NCBI GenBank assembly: GCA_045598705.1
Contig: JAZLMM010000022.1
Coordinates: 1-21,143, forward strand
DNA length: 21,143 nucleotides
Origin: Scatonaster sp045598705
GTDB lineage: Bacteria; Bacillota; Clostridia; Saccharofermentanales; Saccharofermentanaceae
Reading direction: 5' to 3'
Position numbers and translations under genes: made by a program. The notes below the pieces were generated by a model that worked only from the letters and a program-made list of their open reading frames with translations, searched no databases and was not told where the DNA came from. Each line of letters begins with the position of its first letter. Position 1 is the stretch's first letter. Positions 1 through 7,167 of this stretch are shown piece by piece.

Positions 1-97
1 TAGCATGCTCGGAAATCAAGTTATCTACAAAATACGCCCCTGAAGACAGTTTTTTACAATATTCTGCGCTCTTTTGTGCCGTGTTATGAACAAAATA
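1..97. other. Left-edge non-coding stretch
   Basis: No convincing coding region, RNA gene or repeat was found in these bases. They are A+T rich and lie just beyond the terminator of the first minus-strand gene. They may hold the promoter or end of a gene outside the window, but nothing specific can be supported. Confidence 0.4.
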
Positions 98-143
98 AAG
101 GGGTTGCCTCTAAGTGAAATAATCACTTTTGAGACAGCCCCTT
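98..143 (-). terminator. Rho-independent terminator of the carboxynorspermidine synthase-like gene
   Basis: Arms at 98-117 and 123-143 form a long, slightly imperfect hairpin with a five-base loop. The outer six pairs, AAGGGG with CCCCTT, are perfect. Read on the minus strand the stem is followed by TTTATTTTG, a fair U-tract. It lies about 40 bases past the stop codon of the minus-strand gene ending at 183, so it most likely ends that transcript. Confidence 0.75.
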
Positions 144-182
144 CTCATTCTTATTACTTCAATTGTATGGGAGAAGTACTTC

Positions 183-1415
183 TTACTCGGCATCTTCCTC
201 TGTGCCGTATTCAGTAACTTCCAGATCCGGTGCATCCTCCAGAACCTTATATTCCAGTCCCTGACGCTTCAGTTCCTTGAGGAACGGCTGCGGGTCGAAC
301 TCAGAAATCATGTGGACACCTTCTTGCCTCCACTGTCCGGTAACGATCATATTTGCGCCAGATACCAGTGCTGCTGCAGACATGAAATCCGTCGCGGAAG
401 CGCCGAACTCTTCGAAACACTGCTGATGGTCAACCAGTGCATAAATCAGTTCCTGCTTCTCCTGTCCTCCTGCCACACCGGATACCAGCATACCGATACC
501 GGTCTTTCCTTTGGCTGTTGCCGCCAAGTCATCCTGCTGAGGCATGACTTCATATAGGAAATCCAATGGCGCGATCTGCTGACCGTCGATATCCACCGGA
601 GTTGTGGAGGTCAGGCCTACATCACGAAGAACTTTAACCATGGACATAAAGGTTCTCTTGAAACCAGAGAAATAGCGGATGGTAGGATTGCCCGGCATTT
701 CCGTGCTCAGCGCATCGATTACTTCGTGATCCACCATGTAGAGGTTACGCTTACCAATCTCAGGGAAAGAATACTTCGCCTGCACGCTCAAAGGCGGTAA
801 ACTGACGATCTTGCCGTCTGTAAACATGCGTCCTTCAGAAGAAATCTGTCTGAGGCTGGTGTTCATCGGTGTATTCATCAGATACGGATGTGCATTGGTG
901 CCGGCATTCATATCAATAATATCTACTTTCGAAATCTCATCAAGAAGTTTACCGGCCGCTAACTGACCCAGTGCATTCATCACGCCCGGATTGAAACCAC
1001 AACCAAAGATTGCTGTCAGGCCCTTCTCACGGAACTTCTGATCGTATGCATATTCAGCGTTAATATCGCACTTCGTAGATCCCTTCGGGATGAAGAGCGA
1101 AGCATCGAGATAATTTGCGTCGATTTCCAGACACAGATCCATTACCTTCAAATTCAAGTAGGAAGGTGCAAGATTAATGACCAGGTCCGGATTATAGATC
1201 TTCGCCATCAGTCGTGTCTTCTCTTTGTTGTTGATATCTACGAAAGCCGTAACGATCTTCTGCTTATCGGAGGAATATTTCTTCTTATAAGAATCGCACT
1301 TCTCTTTGGATCGTCCACTTACACAAATCTCTCGGAAAAACTCGGGATTGCGAGCCATCAGTGGAATCACGGCACGGGCCATCTTGCCACAGCCAATTAC
1401 CAAAACTCTGTTCAT
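183..1415 (-). CDS. Saccharopine dehydrogenase-family protein, probable carboxynorspermidine synthase
   Basis: Predicted to be a cytoplasmic NAD(P)H-dependent reductase that joins an aminoaldehyde to a diamine, giving carboxynorspermidine or carboxyspermidine, the penultimate step of the alternative spermidine route. Seen: an N-terminal Rossmann signature GCGKMA (residues 8-13), YLDAS at 102-106 and GFNPG at 140-144. Its 410 residues and overall pattern, including the late segment TGKTGIGMLVSG, fit the carboxynorspermidine synthase branch better than lysine-pathway saccharopine dehydrogenase. The ATG at 1415 is chosen because AAAGGAGG lies just upstream; the GTG at 1433 falls before that site and would add only six residues. 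A carboxynorspermidine decarboxylase (nspC), its usual partner, is not in the window. The exact substrate is inferred from family resemblance. Confidence 0.82.
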   Translation of the reverse strand: MNRVLVIGCGKMARAVIPLMARNPEFFREICVSGRSKEKCDSYKKKYSSDKQKIVTAFVDINNKEKTRLMAKIYNPDLVINLAPSYLNLKVMDLCLEIDANYLDASLFIPKGSTKCDINAEYAYDQKFREKGLTAIFGCGFNPGVMNALGQLAAGKLLDEISKVDIIDMNAGTNAHPYLMNTPMNTSLRQISSEGRMFTDGKIVSLPPLSVQAKYSFPEIGKRNLYMVDHEVIDALSTEMPGNPTIRYFSGFKRTFMSMVKVLRDVGLTSTTPVDIDGQQIAPLDFLYEVMPQQDDLAATAKGKTGIGMLVSGVAGGQEKQELIYALVDHQQCFEEFGASATDFMSAAALVSGANMIVTGQWRQEGVHMISEFDPQPFLKELKRQGLEYKVLEDAPDLEVTEYGTEEDAE

Positions 1416-1492
1416 GCGTACTCCTCCTTTCACTCTATAAGATTAAACCACATTTTGAAACAAAATTCTCTCTTATTTTGTAAAAAAGTGAG

Positions 1493-1513
1493 CAGAAAAA
1501 GAAGATTTTTCTG
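1493..1513 (-). terminator. Weak A/T-rich hairpin between two minus-strand genes
   Basis: A perfect 8-bp inverted repeat, CAGAAAAA and TTTTTCTG with a five-base loop, lies just past the stop of the upstream gene (1536). A run of six T's follows at a short distance on the minus strand. The stem is mostly A-T pairs, so termination would be weak and read-through into the next gene is likely. The rest of the gap (1416-1535) is A+T rich and may hold a promoter for the dehydrogenase gene, but no clear -35/-10 pair was found. Confidence 0.35.
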
Positions 1514-1535
1514 ACAAAAGAAGTGAAACGGAGAA

Positions 1536-2666
1536 TCACTCTACCAGCAATGGACGGTGGAAATTCGAATTATCAATAACAAAGTCGCGGTTCTCATACG
1601 GATCGTGGCGCTGAACATACATCTTCTGTGCCGGAATATTCTTAGTACGATATACTTCCACTGGATCCATTCCGTAAATCGGTACATCAATAAGAGACGC
1701 GCGATGCTCGGATTCACGATAATCTACTTTCATGAAGACAGTCATGTCAAAGAATCGGATCAATGGTTCACGGTACATCATGCAGCCAAGAATAATCATC
1801 AGGCCGTCATCTGATAACTGATAATGACGCTCGTTGACGAAAGCTTCGCCGGAATTATCCAGACAGTACACAATCTTATCGATAGAACCGTTCTTCTTAT
1901 ATGGCATCAGTACTTCTTCAATTAGTTTATCATTGTTAAATCCATTGAAATAGAAGGCTTCTACAGGATCTTCACCCTTATAGGACTCTTCCACCGCACG
2001 ATGGTAATCCTCAAGATAAACGATCTGATATTCTTTACCAAGCATCTCTAAATACTTGCCAAGCTTGTTGGCAAATACTTTCTTACCGGCAAAATCTATG
2101 CCGTCGATGCCCATGATCTTCGCCTTCTTCTCGATCGCTTTCTTGGCCAAAGAATGAATCACTTGGCATGTCAGTACCTGGTCTTCGACCTCAAGTGGGT
2201 AAGTCGCCACGCAGAATGCATCCTGTCCGACTTCCATCACGTCATTGCCATAGGCGACAACAGGAATCTGACATTGGTGCATTGCCTCTACGCAAATCTT
2301 ATTGCTACCGACGAAAATAAAGAAATCCTCTTTGTCACGCAATTTCGCCAACGTCTTCGCCATTGCAGAAACTTTGGTCGTACTAATAATCTGATTGAAA
2401 TAACTGGAAATCTCGTAGTGACGGAGCACCTGCTTGATCTCGTCTACCGAGGCACTATCGCATACATTCAGATCGAAACCTTGGTCAGAGAGGGATTGAA
2501 GAATATCTATCATGTCATGATCGATCTCATCCGCATGTTCTTTAACTTGCTCCACAATTGACTCATCGGATATGATAATACCCGATTTCGAAATCAATCG
2601 CTTGTTGCCCAAGGCATCCTCCGAGTAATACTGGAAGACACCCAAGTCAAAATATACGCGTTTCAT
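1536..2666 (-). CDS. Two-domain protein: HAD-like domain fused to uridine-kinase-like P-loop domain, both degenerate
   Basis: 376 residues, presumably cytoplasmic. Residues 1-160 look like a HAD-hydrolase fold: the N-terminal strand VYFDLGV sits where DxDGT is expected, and IFVGSNK (117-123) sits where the acidic GDxxxD motif is expected. Residues 181-340 resemble uridine kinase/phosphoribulokinase-type P-loop enzymes: GIDFAGKK (189-196) matches Walker A except that the final Ser/Thr is Lys, and YLEDYHR (217-223) matches the DDFY-type substrate motif. Both domains lack key catalytic residues, so a binding or regulatory role is possible. The ATG at 2666 is chosen for the GGGAG site 7-8 bases upstream; the longer frame from 2765 would start upstream of the promoter at 2701-2709. 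The biological role is unknown. Confidence 0.72.
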   Translation of the reverse strand: MKRVYFDLGVFQYYSEDALGNKRLISKSGIIISDESIVEQVKEHADEIDHDMIDILQSLSDQGFDLNVCDSASVDEIKQVLRHYEISSYFNQIISTTKVSAMAKTLAKLRDKEDFFIFVGSNKICVEAMHQCQIPVVAYGNDVMEVGQDAFCVATYPLEVEDQVLTCQVIHSLAKKAIEKKAKIMGIDGIDFAGKKVFANKLGKYLEMLGKEYQIVYLEDYHRAVEESYKGEDPVEAFYFNGFNNDKLIEEVLMPYKKNGSIDKIVYCLDNSGEAFVNERHYQLSDDGLMIILGCMMYREPLIRFFDMTVFMKVDYRESEHRASLIDVPIYGMDPVEVYRTKNIPAQKMYVQRHDPYENRDFVIDNSNFHRPLLVE

Positions 2667-2700
2667 GATAAATTCTCCCACAAATTTACATTTCCTTAAC

Positions 2701-2709
2701 ATTATACCA
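2701..2709 (-). promoter_or_regulatory. Extended -10 promoter for the HAD/kinase-like gene
   Basis: Read on the minus strand the bases are TGGTATAAT, a perfect -10 hexamer with the TGn extension, about 35 bases before the ATG at 2666. No good -35 hexamer was found at 16-18 bases upstream, which is tolerated with an extended -10. This promoter fixes the translation start downstream of it and rules out the longer open frame. Confidence 0.6.
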
Positions 2710-2770
2710 CATTGTTGCCACATTTCATCCATCCGACAAACATTTTTTTGTGCAATTTCATTCAATCGCT

Positions 2771-2797
2771 TTCACAGTACTTTATTCATGATATACT
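2771..2797 (+). promoter_or_regulatory. Candidate promoter for the tail-anchored protein/GGDEF pair
   Basis: TTCACA (2771-2776) and TATACT (2792-2797) are each one base from consensus, with a short 15-bp spacer. The distance to the ATG at 2832 is suitable. It is divergent from the promoter at 2701-2709, so the 165-base gap may be a shared control region. Confidence 0.45.
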
Positions 2798-2831
2798 TAC
2801 ACTAACAAGACAATGGAAATGAGGTGCCAAT

Positions 2832-3365
2832 ATGCGTCACTCCACGCGAGAAGACAGGTCTTCAGCATGGTTAGAAGAATCTTCCGAATATTCTGCTCCG
2901 GTATCCACCGAAGAGAACCCCCTGATGGAAGAACTTCATGCCGTGTCGACTTCCTCTGCTCCAGCTTGGCAGCTTCCAAACATTCAAGATGAAGATTCAC
3001 AGAATCCTTTCGCAACGGATGATATGTTCATTTCTATTGATGATGAATTGTCTGACACCGATCACCGTCCGATTGCACCATCCAATGCAACCATTCTGAC
3101 TGAGAAGGAAGTTAGAGAGCACTTCTCCTATACGGACGATCAACTGGTCTATCGTTCGGATATGAAGTTCTCTGAGAAAGTCGCAGTTACTTTCCGGAAG
3201 ATAGCCGTATGGTTCTCCGATTTAGGAGATAAGTATGTCTTATTTGTGAAGCGGCATTTCCCGCATCTTCTGGAAGAACGAAGCATCAAGACATTTACTA
3301 CCGTTGGTCTAAGCATAGTATTCGCTGTACTAGCCCTAATTGCAATCCTTGCGCTGGTCCTCTAA
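2832..3365 (+). CDS. C-terminally membrane-anchored protein of unknown function
   Basis: 177 residues, not recognised as a known family. Residues 1-90 are acidic and Ser/Pro rich with low-complexity character, probably disordered. Residues 90-150 look folded and amphipathic. The last 20 or so residues (from about 156) are a single hydrophobic helix that ends at the C-terminus, preceded by a basic stretch (VKRHFP, then EERSIKTF). This is the layout of a tail-anchored protein with its bulk in the cytoplasm. A GAGGTG site lies five bases before the ATG. The next gene starts 36 bases downstream on the same strand, so the two are probably co-transcribed and this protein may be a partner of the PAS-GGDEF protein. 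That link is inferred from position only. Confidence 0.7.
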   Translation: MRHSTREDRSSAWLEESSEYSAPVSTEENPLMEELHAVSTSSAPAWQLPNIQDEDSQNPFATDDMFISIDDELSDTDHRPIAPSNATILTEKEVREHFSYTDDQLVYRSDMKFSEKVAVTFRKIAVWFSDLGDKYVLFVKRHFPHLLEERSIKTFTTVGLSIVFAVLALIAILALVL

Positions 3366-3401
3366 CCTTAGGCACCCAGCATCCAACAAAGGAGGCTTAT
3401 T

Positions 3402-4382
3402 ATGACACAGAAGCCCGAATCCTCTTCGGATTTTTTCGAAGAACTACCAAAAGGATCATTATTCCAGACTTTCCTGAATCAGGTTGAACTTAGTGTGTTT
3501 TTCAAAGATAGACAGCATCGCTTCGTGCTATGCTCGGCTTCTTTTTCCAGACTTCTTGGGTATCAGACACCCAACGAGATTCTATCCCACTCGATTCATG
3601 ACTTTGTCTCTACGGAAGAAGCCGATGAGTTGATTGAACATGAGAAACGAATCATGGAGACACGTACACCACTTCTTAACGAAGAGATGCATCTCAAGCT
3701 GAGCAGCCCCAAAGCTACGATAGATAGTCTCTGGCTCTCCATTTCTATCTATCCGCTCTTTGATCAGGACGGCAACATCCACGGAACGTGGGGATTTGCT
3801 CGGGATATCTCTGAAGAGAAGAATATGGCACAGAAGCTCATGCAGAAGAATCGTCAATACGATGAGCTTTCTACACGGATGCACATGATGGCCACCGTTG
3901 ACGAGATTACCGGCCTATATAACCGCAAGTATTTCGAAGAGATCATCCGCCGTAATATGCGTCTCTTCTCACGTGTGCGTGGAAGAGGATACTGCGCAGG
4001 ATTCAGCATTGTATTGATGGATATCGATCATTTTACCAAGTTCATCGCGACTTACGGTACACAGACCGGCGACATAGCGCTACAGTACATGGCAGATATC
4101 CTGAAGTCCTGCTCTCGTACCGCTGATGATGTCTTCCGTGTAGGGAACGATGAATTTGCGTTGATTCTGCCGGACACGACCCTTGAGGGCGCCCAGATCC
4201 TGGCATCACGTATCTCTTCCACATTGTCGCGTAAGCCTCTCATCATCGATAATGAGAAAGAAATTTACCTCACGCTGAGCTACGGTTTTGCCGTATATGA
4301 AGACCAGCTCGATGCATCGGAACTCATCGTTACCGCAGACCAGAGTCTCTTCGATGCCAAGATCAATCGTAAGGACTCCTGA
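3402..4382 (+). CDS. PAS-GGDEF protein with altered active site and intact I-site
   Basis: 326 residues, no membrane segment. Residues about 20-138 form a PAS domain ending in the typical GFARDISE segment. A short coiled linker (139-163) leads to a GGDEF domain (164-326). Seen in order: DEITGLYNRKYF (167-178), MDIDHF (206-211), GTQTGD (219-224), RTAD (239-242) and GNDEF (248-252). The signature is GNDEF instead of GGDEF, and the Asn of the usual FKxIND guanine-binding loop is Ile here (FTKFIATYG). The RxxD inhibitory site sits at the correct five-residue distance. Family knowledge says intact domains make cyclic di-GMP and degenerate ones often bind it as receptors, so a sensing or binding role is likely. 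A strong AAAGGAGG site precedes the ATG. Confidence 0.85.
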   Translation: MTQKPESSSDFFEELPKGSLFQTFLNQVELSVFFKDRQHRFVLCSASFSRLLGYQTPNEILSHSIHDFVSTEEADELIEHEKRIMETRTPLLNEEMHLKLSSPKATIDSLWLSISIYPLFDQDGNIHGTWGFARDISEEKNMAQKLMQKNRQYDELSTRMHMMATVDEITGLYNRKYFEEIIRRNMRLFSRVRGRGYCAGFSIVLMDIDHFTKFIATYGTQTGDIALQYMADILKSCSRTADDVFRVGNDEFALILPDTTLEGAQILASRISSTLSRKPLIIDNEKEIYLTLSYGFAVYEDQLDASELIVTADQSLFDAKINRKDS

Positions 4383-4421
4383 CACGCCGTCTCTTCACTT
4401 CGCTGGCACTGCTAACTGATC

Positions 4422-4454
4422 GACCCGCAATGTTCTTCCTGAATGTGGCGGGTC
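4422..4454. terminator. Shared hairpin between convergent genes
   Basis: GACCCGC (4422-4428) and GCGGGTC (4448-4454) form a 7-bp G+C-rich stem around a 19-base loop that can pair further in part. It lies between the stop of the plus-strand GGDEF gene (4382) and the stop of the minus-strand LTA synthase gene (4455). Neither side has a good U-tract (plus side: TTATGTATCTT), so intrinsic termination is plausible but not strong. Confidence 0.45.
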
Positions 4455-6614
4455 TTATGTATCTTCCTCCCACGGTACGCCGTTCGGGAAGAGATATCCA
4501 TAGTAGTCCTTGTCGATGATATGTGCGGAGTTCCAGAACAGATCGTTCACATACTCGATGCATTCCTTCACGTACTCCTCCGTGATCTCTTCGTCCACAA
4601 GTGGGGTCACGCGATTATGAGAAGCATCGTACATGATCTTATCGTTGATGAAGCTACGGTCGTCGAACACAACGTAATTCTCTTCTGGCGCGAGAATATC
4701 CCGTCCAATGTAGAGTCGTGAATCGTAAGGCAGGCCGAACAGGTTCGCCAGCGTCGGCGCAATGTCGAGACTGCTACAATACTTATCAATCACAATAGGC
4801 TCTGTCATGTCGCCGCTCCAGAGAATGAATGTATTCTCGTAGAGGCTGAATGGTGTACTGAGGTCTTTGCCCGCCAGCTCTTCGTAGGCACTGTTCTCTA
4901 GACCGTACGGATAGTGATCGGCGCCAAGCGCAATCACCGTATTCTCCAATTCGCCTGCCGCCTCAAGATCAGCCAACAACTTCTCCAGTGCCTGATCCAG
5001 TTCCATCTGGCAAGCGATGTAGCAACGCACAGATTTGCTATATGGAAGCCCCTCAACCTCGTCCTTGTGTTTCGTACACATCATGTTGTCGCCGTAGGCA
5101 TAGGCCAGATGGCCACTTACAGTCATATAATATACGTGGAAAGGTTCACCGTTGAGGTATTCCGGCGTGGACTTCTCAATCATCTCCACATCCGATTCCG
5201 GCCAAGTCTTCTTCACATCCAGTCCATTGCCCAGACCCTTATAGTCGTATCCCATGGTCGGATATGAGCGATCTCGATGGTAGTAGGTATAGGTATTGTT
5301 GTGATAAGCCTTCGACTGGTAGCCAAGTGCTGCGAACTGGTTACCGAAAGCGAAGGGCATATAATTGTTAGCAATCTTGGTATAACTCCATACACCGGAC
5401 TTCGGAATCAGACCCGTGGTCTCCACAAATTCTCCGTCCGAAGTACTCACGTACCAGACCGGTGTGTAGAAATGGTTGAACACGAATCCCTCCGTAGAGA
5501 GTTTGTAGAGTGTAGGCGTGAGCTCCGGGTCGATGACAAAACCGGAGAAAGCTTCCGCTGTGATGAGAATAAGATTCTTCCCTTTAAACATTCCGGTATA
5601 TTCATTCATGGTAGTCGGTTCGCGTTGCGAGAAGAATTCGTTCATCTTGCGATAAGTACTGTCCGACTCTTCAAGATTGAAGTCGATATCCAACACATTC
5701 TTCGGATATGGTGTCGGCGTGGGCGTAGGTGTAGGTGTCGGTGTAGGTGTCGCATCCGGAATAGGTGTCGGTGTAGGAGTTGGTGTTGGCGTTGGTGTTG
5801 CGACGGTCTCTTCTGTCGGACCTGATTCAATCACAAGTCCGCCCACATCAACATCATTCGCTTCAACGATAGACAGGTGAAGGATGTTGAATCTGAAATC
5901 CAACCCCATTGTCGGAAGAAGTCCGAACTTGCGAAGCGAAGTCTCCTGGGAGAACTCGGTCAGATAGATTCTTCTTGGGCTCGCGGCACCTCTTCTGTCT
6001 TGCAGAATCAGAACATTACCCAGTACAGTAACAATAACAAAGGCAGTCAGCATCGGTATTACAGCAATTTTCCACGAAGCGCTGAACTGACGGACCTGTT
6101 TGCGAATCAACGGCCAATAGAGCACGGTTGGAAGAAGGAGCAAGAGTACGCCCCACCATCCGGATACCATGGCATCTCGAACGACTTTGTTATACTCTAC
6201 GACTGCACCAGCACCGCCTGAAGTAAGCGAGGCCCACACAAAGATCGTACCGAAAATTCGGTAATAGATGTACTGAGATAGATAGACAACCGTCAATATG
6301 TGTGTGACCACGCCCAAGCTAATCACTCTGAATTTAGGTTTCGGTACAAGTAGAATGAATGTGGATACGAATGTCGCTGCACTCAGGGAAAGAAGCATGG
6401 TGTAGAAAGAGAACGGAAGGTCGATCAATAAGGCAAAACAACCCTCACTTAATAGTGTAATTGCCGGTAACCAGAGCATCGTCGTAAGTGCTGCGAGCCA
6501 CTTGTGTTCCGCTTTCAAACCTGGAACAGAAGGTGTATCAGTATTCTCGGACGGAGGTGTATGTGCTTCGGTAGTATCCTCAATCTTTGTAACGTCTGAT
6601 TCCTCATGCTCCAT
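4455..6614 (-). CDS. LTA synthase-family membrane sulfatase-fold phosphoglycerol transferase
   Basis: 719 residues. Predicted to move glycerol-phosphate from phosphatidylglycerol to a growing lipoteichoic-acid-like polymer on the outer face of the membrane. Seen: a cytoplasmic acidic N-terminus, five membrane helices (about 42-66, 71-90, 95-118, 152-167, 181-204), a Thr-Pro repeat linker (272-304) and an extracellular sulfatase-fold domain. Residues matching the LtaS active site are Glu354 in LITAEAF, Thr391 in STSDGEF, His502 in SGHLAY and Asp566-His567 in GADHYPY. The ATG at 6614 is chosen because GAGGA lies 8 bases upstream; a GTG at 6629 overlaps the trmL stop and is the alternative. It is the third gene of the phosphate transporter-trmL-ltaS transcript. 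The exact polymer made is not provable from sequence. Confidence 0.88.
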   Translation of the reverse strand: MEHEESDVTKIEDTTEAHTPPSENTDTPSVPGLKAEHKWLAALTTMLWLPAITLLSEGCFALLIDLPFSFYTMLLSLSAATFVSTFILLVPKPKFRVISLGVVTHILTVVYLSQYIYYRIFGTIFVWASLTSGGAGAVVEYNKVVRDAMVSGWWGVLLLLLPTVLYWPLIRKQVRQFSASWKIAVIPMLTAFVIVTVLGNVLILQDRRGAASPRRIYLTEFSQETSLRKFGLLPTMGLDFRFNILHLSIVEANDVDVGGLVIESGPTEETVATPTPTPTPTPTPIPDATPTPTPTPTPTPTPYPKNVLDIDFNLEESDSTYRKMNEFFSQREPTTMNEYTGMFKGKNLILITAEAFSGFVIDPELTPTLYKLSTEGFVFNHFYTPVWYVSTSDGEFVETTGLIPKSGVWSYTKIANNYMPFAFGNQFAALGYQSKAYHNNTYTYYHRDRSYPTMGYDYKGLGNGLDVKKTWPESDVEMIEKSTPEYLNGEPFHVYYMTVSGHLAYAYGDNMMCTKHKDEVEGLPYSKSVRCYIACQMELDQALEKLLADLEAAGELENTVIALGADHYPYGLENSAYEELAGKDLSTPFSLYENTFILWSGDMTEPIVIDKYCSSLDIAPTLANLFGLPYDSRLYIGRDILAPEENYVVFDDRSFINDKIMYDASHNRVTPLVDEEITEEYVKECIEYVNDLFWNSAHIIDKDYYGYLFPNGVPWEEDT
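5703..5801 (-). repeat. Hexamer repeat coding the Thr-Pro linker of the LTA synthase
   Basis: Two runs of near-identical 6-bp units (plus strand GGTGTA/GGTGTC/GGTGTT variants) encode Thr-Pro pairs, split by a short IPDA segment. The unit is a multiple of three, so gain or loss of units changes linker length without a frameshift. Confidence 0.85.
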
Positions 6615-6625
6615 GTGCAATGTCC

Positions 6626-7156
6626 TCACTTTCGTGGCAGGATGTCGAACGACTCCAGGAAGTCTTCACCCTTCTGTACTTCATGGAAAGACAATTCTGG
6701 GTAGTCCAGTTGGCGCATCACTTCGTAAAGCGCAATGGCGACCGCATTGCTGAGATTCAGACTTCGACAATGCTCAGACATTGGGATTCGGAAGCAGAAG
6801 TCCAAATTGTCACGCAGACGATCGTATGGAATACCGGTACTTTCTTTACCGAAGATCAGGTAGATCTCACCTTCCACCTTCGTAAAATCGAAACCGCTGT
6901 GCGGCTTCTTCCCATATCGAGTCATATAGAAATAAGTACCCGGATTCTTCGATTCGAAATCTTCGAAATTCTCATACATCACATATTCTGCATAATCCAG
7001 GTGATTGGTCGCTGAGCGCTTCAGGCTTTCGCGCGACAATTCAAATCCGATCGGTTTAATAATGTGAACCTTCGTGTTCGTCGCCACGCAAGTGCGCAGA
7101 ATATTGCCTGTATTCTGAGGAATTTCCGGTTCGAAAAGTACTACATGTACAGCCAT
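6626..7156 (-). CDS. trmL: tRNA (cytidine/uridine-34 2'-O)-methyltransferase TrmL
   Basis: 176 residues, close to the usual family length of about 155-175. A cytoplasmic SPOUT methyltransferase that methylates the ribose of the wobble base in certain leucine tRNAs using S-adenosylmethionine. The three SPOUT motifs are present: EIPQNTGN (11-18), IFGKESTGIP (101-110) and the knot segment RSLNLSNAVAIALYE (131-145). The start ATG at 7156 has AAAGGAT just upstream, overlapping the stop codon of the transporter gene only 11 bases away, which shows co-transcription and probably translational coupling. Its stop is 11 bases before the LTA synthase start. Confidence 0.93.
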   Translation of the reverse strand: MAVHVVLFEPEIPQNTGNILRTCVATNTKVHIIKPIGFELSRESLKRSATNHLDYAEYVMYENFEDFESKNPGTYFYMTRYGKKPHSGFDFTKVEGEIYLIFGKESTGIPYDRLRDNLDFCFRIPMSEHCRSLNLSNAVAIALYEVMRQLDYPELSFHEVQKGEDFLESFDILPRK

Positions 7157-7167
7157 CTAAACATCCT

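Noticed and set aside
2797..3015. Minus-strand frame of 72 residues in the divergent region
   Set aside because: It mostly overlaps the plus-strand tail-anchored gene and has no start signals or family resemblance.
5703..5801. CRISPR-like or satellite repeat
   Set aside because: The units are 6 bp, coding and in frame with the LTA synthase; there are no spacers.
5677..5880. Plus-strand frame rich in Gly-Val repeats
   Set aside because: It is the reverse reading of the Thr-Pro hexamer repeat in the LTA synthase gene and has no independent support.
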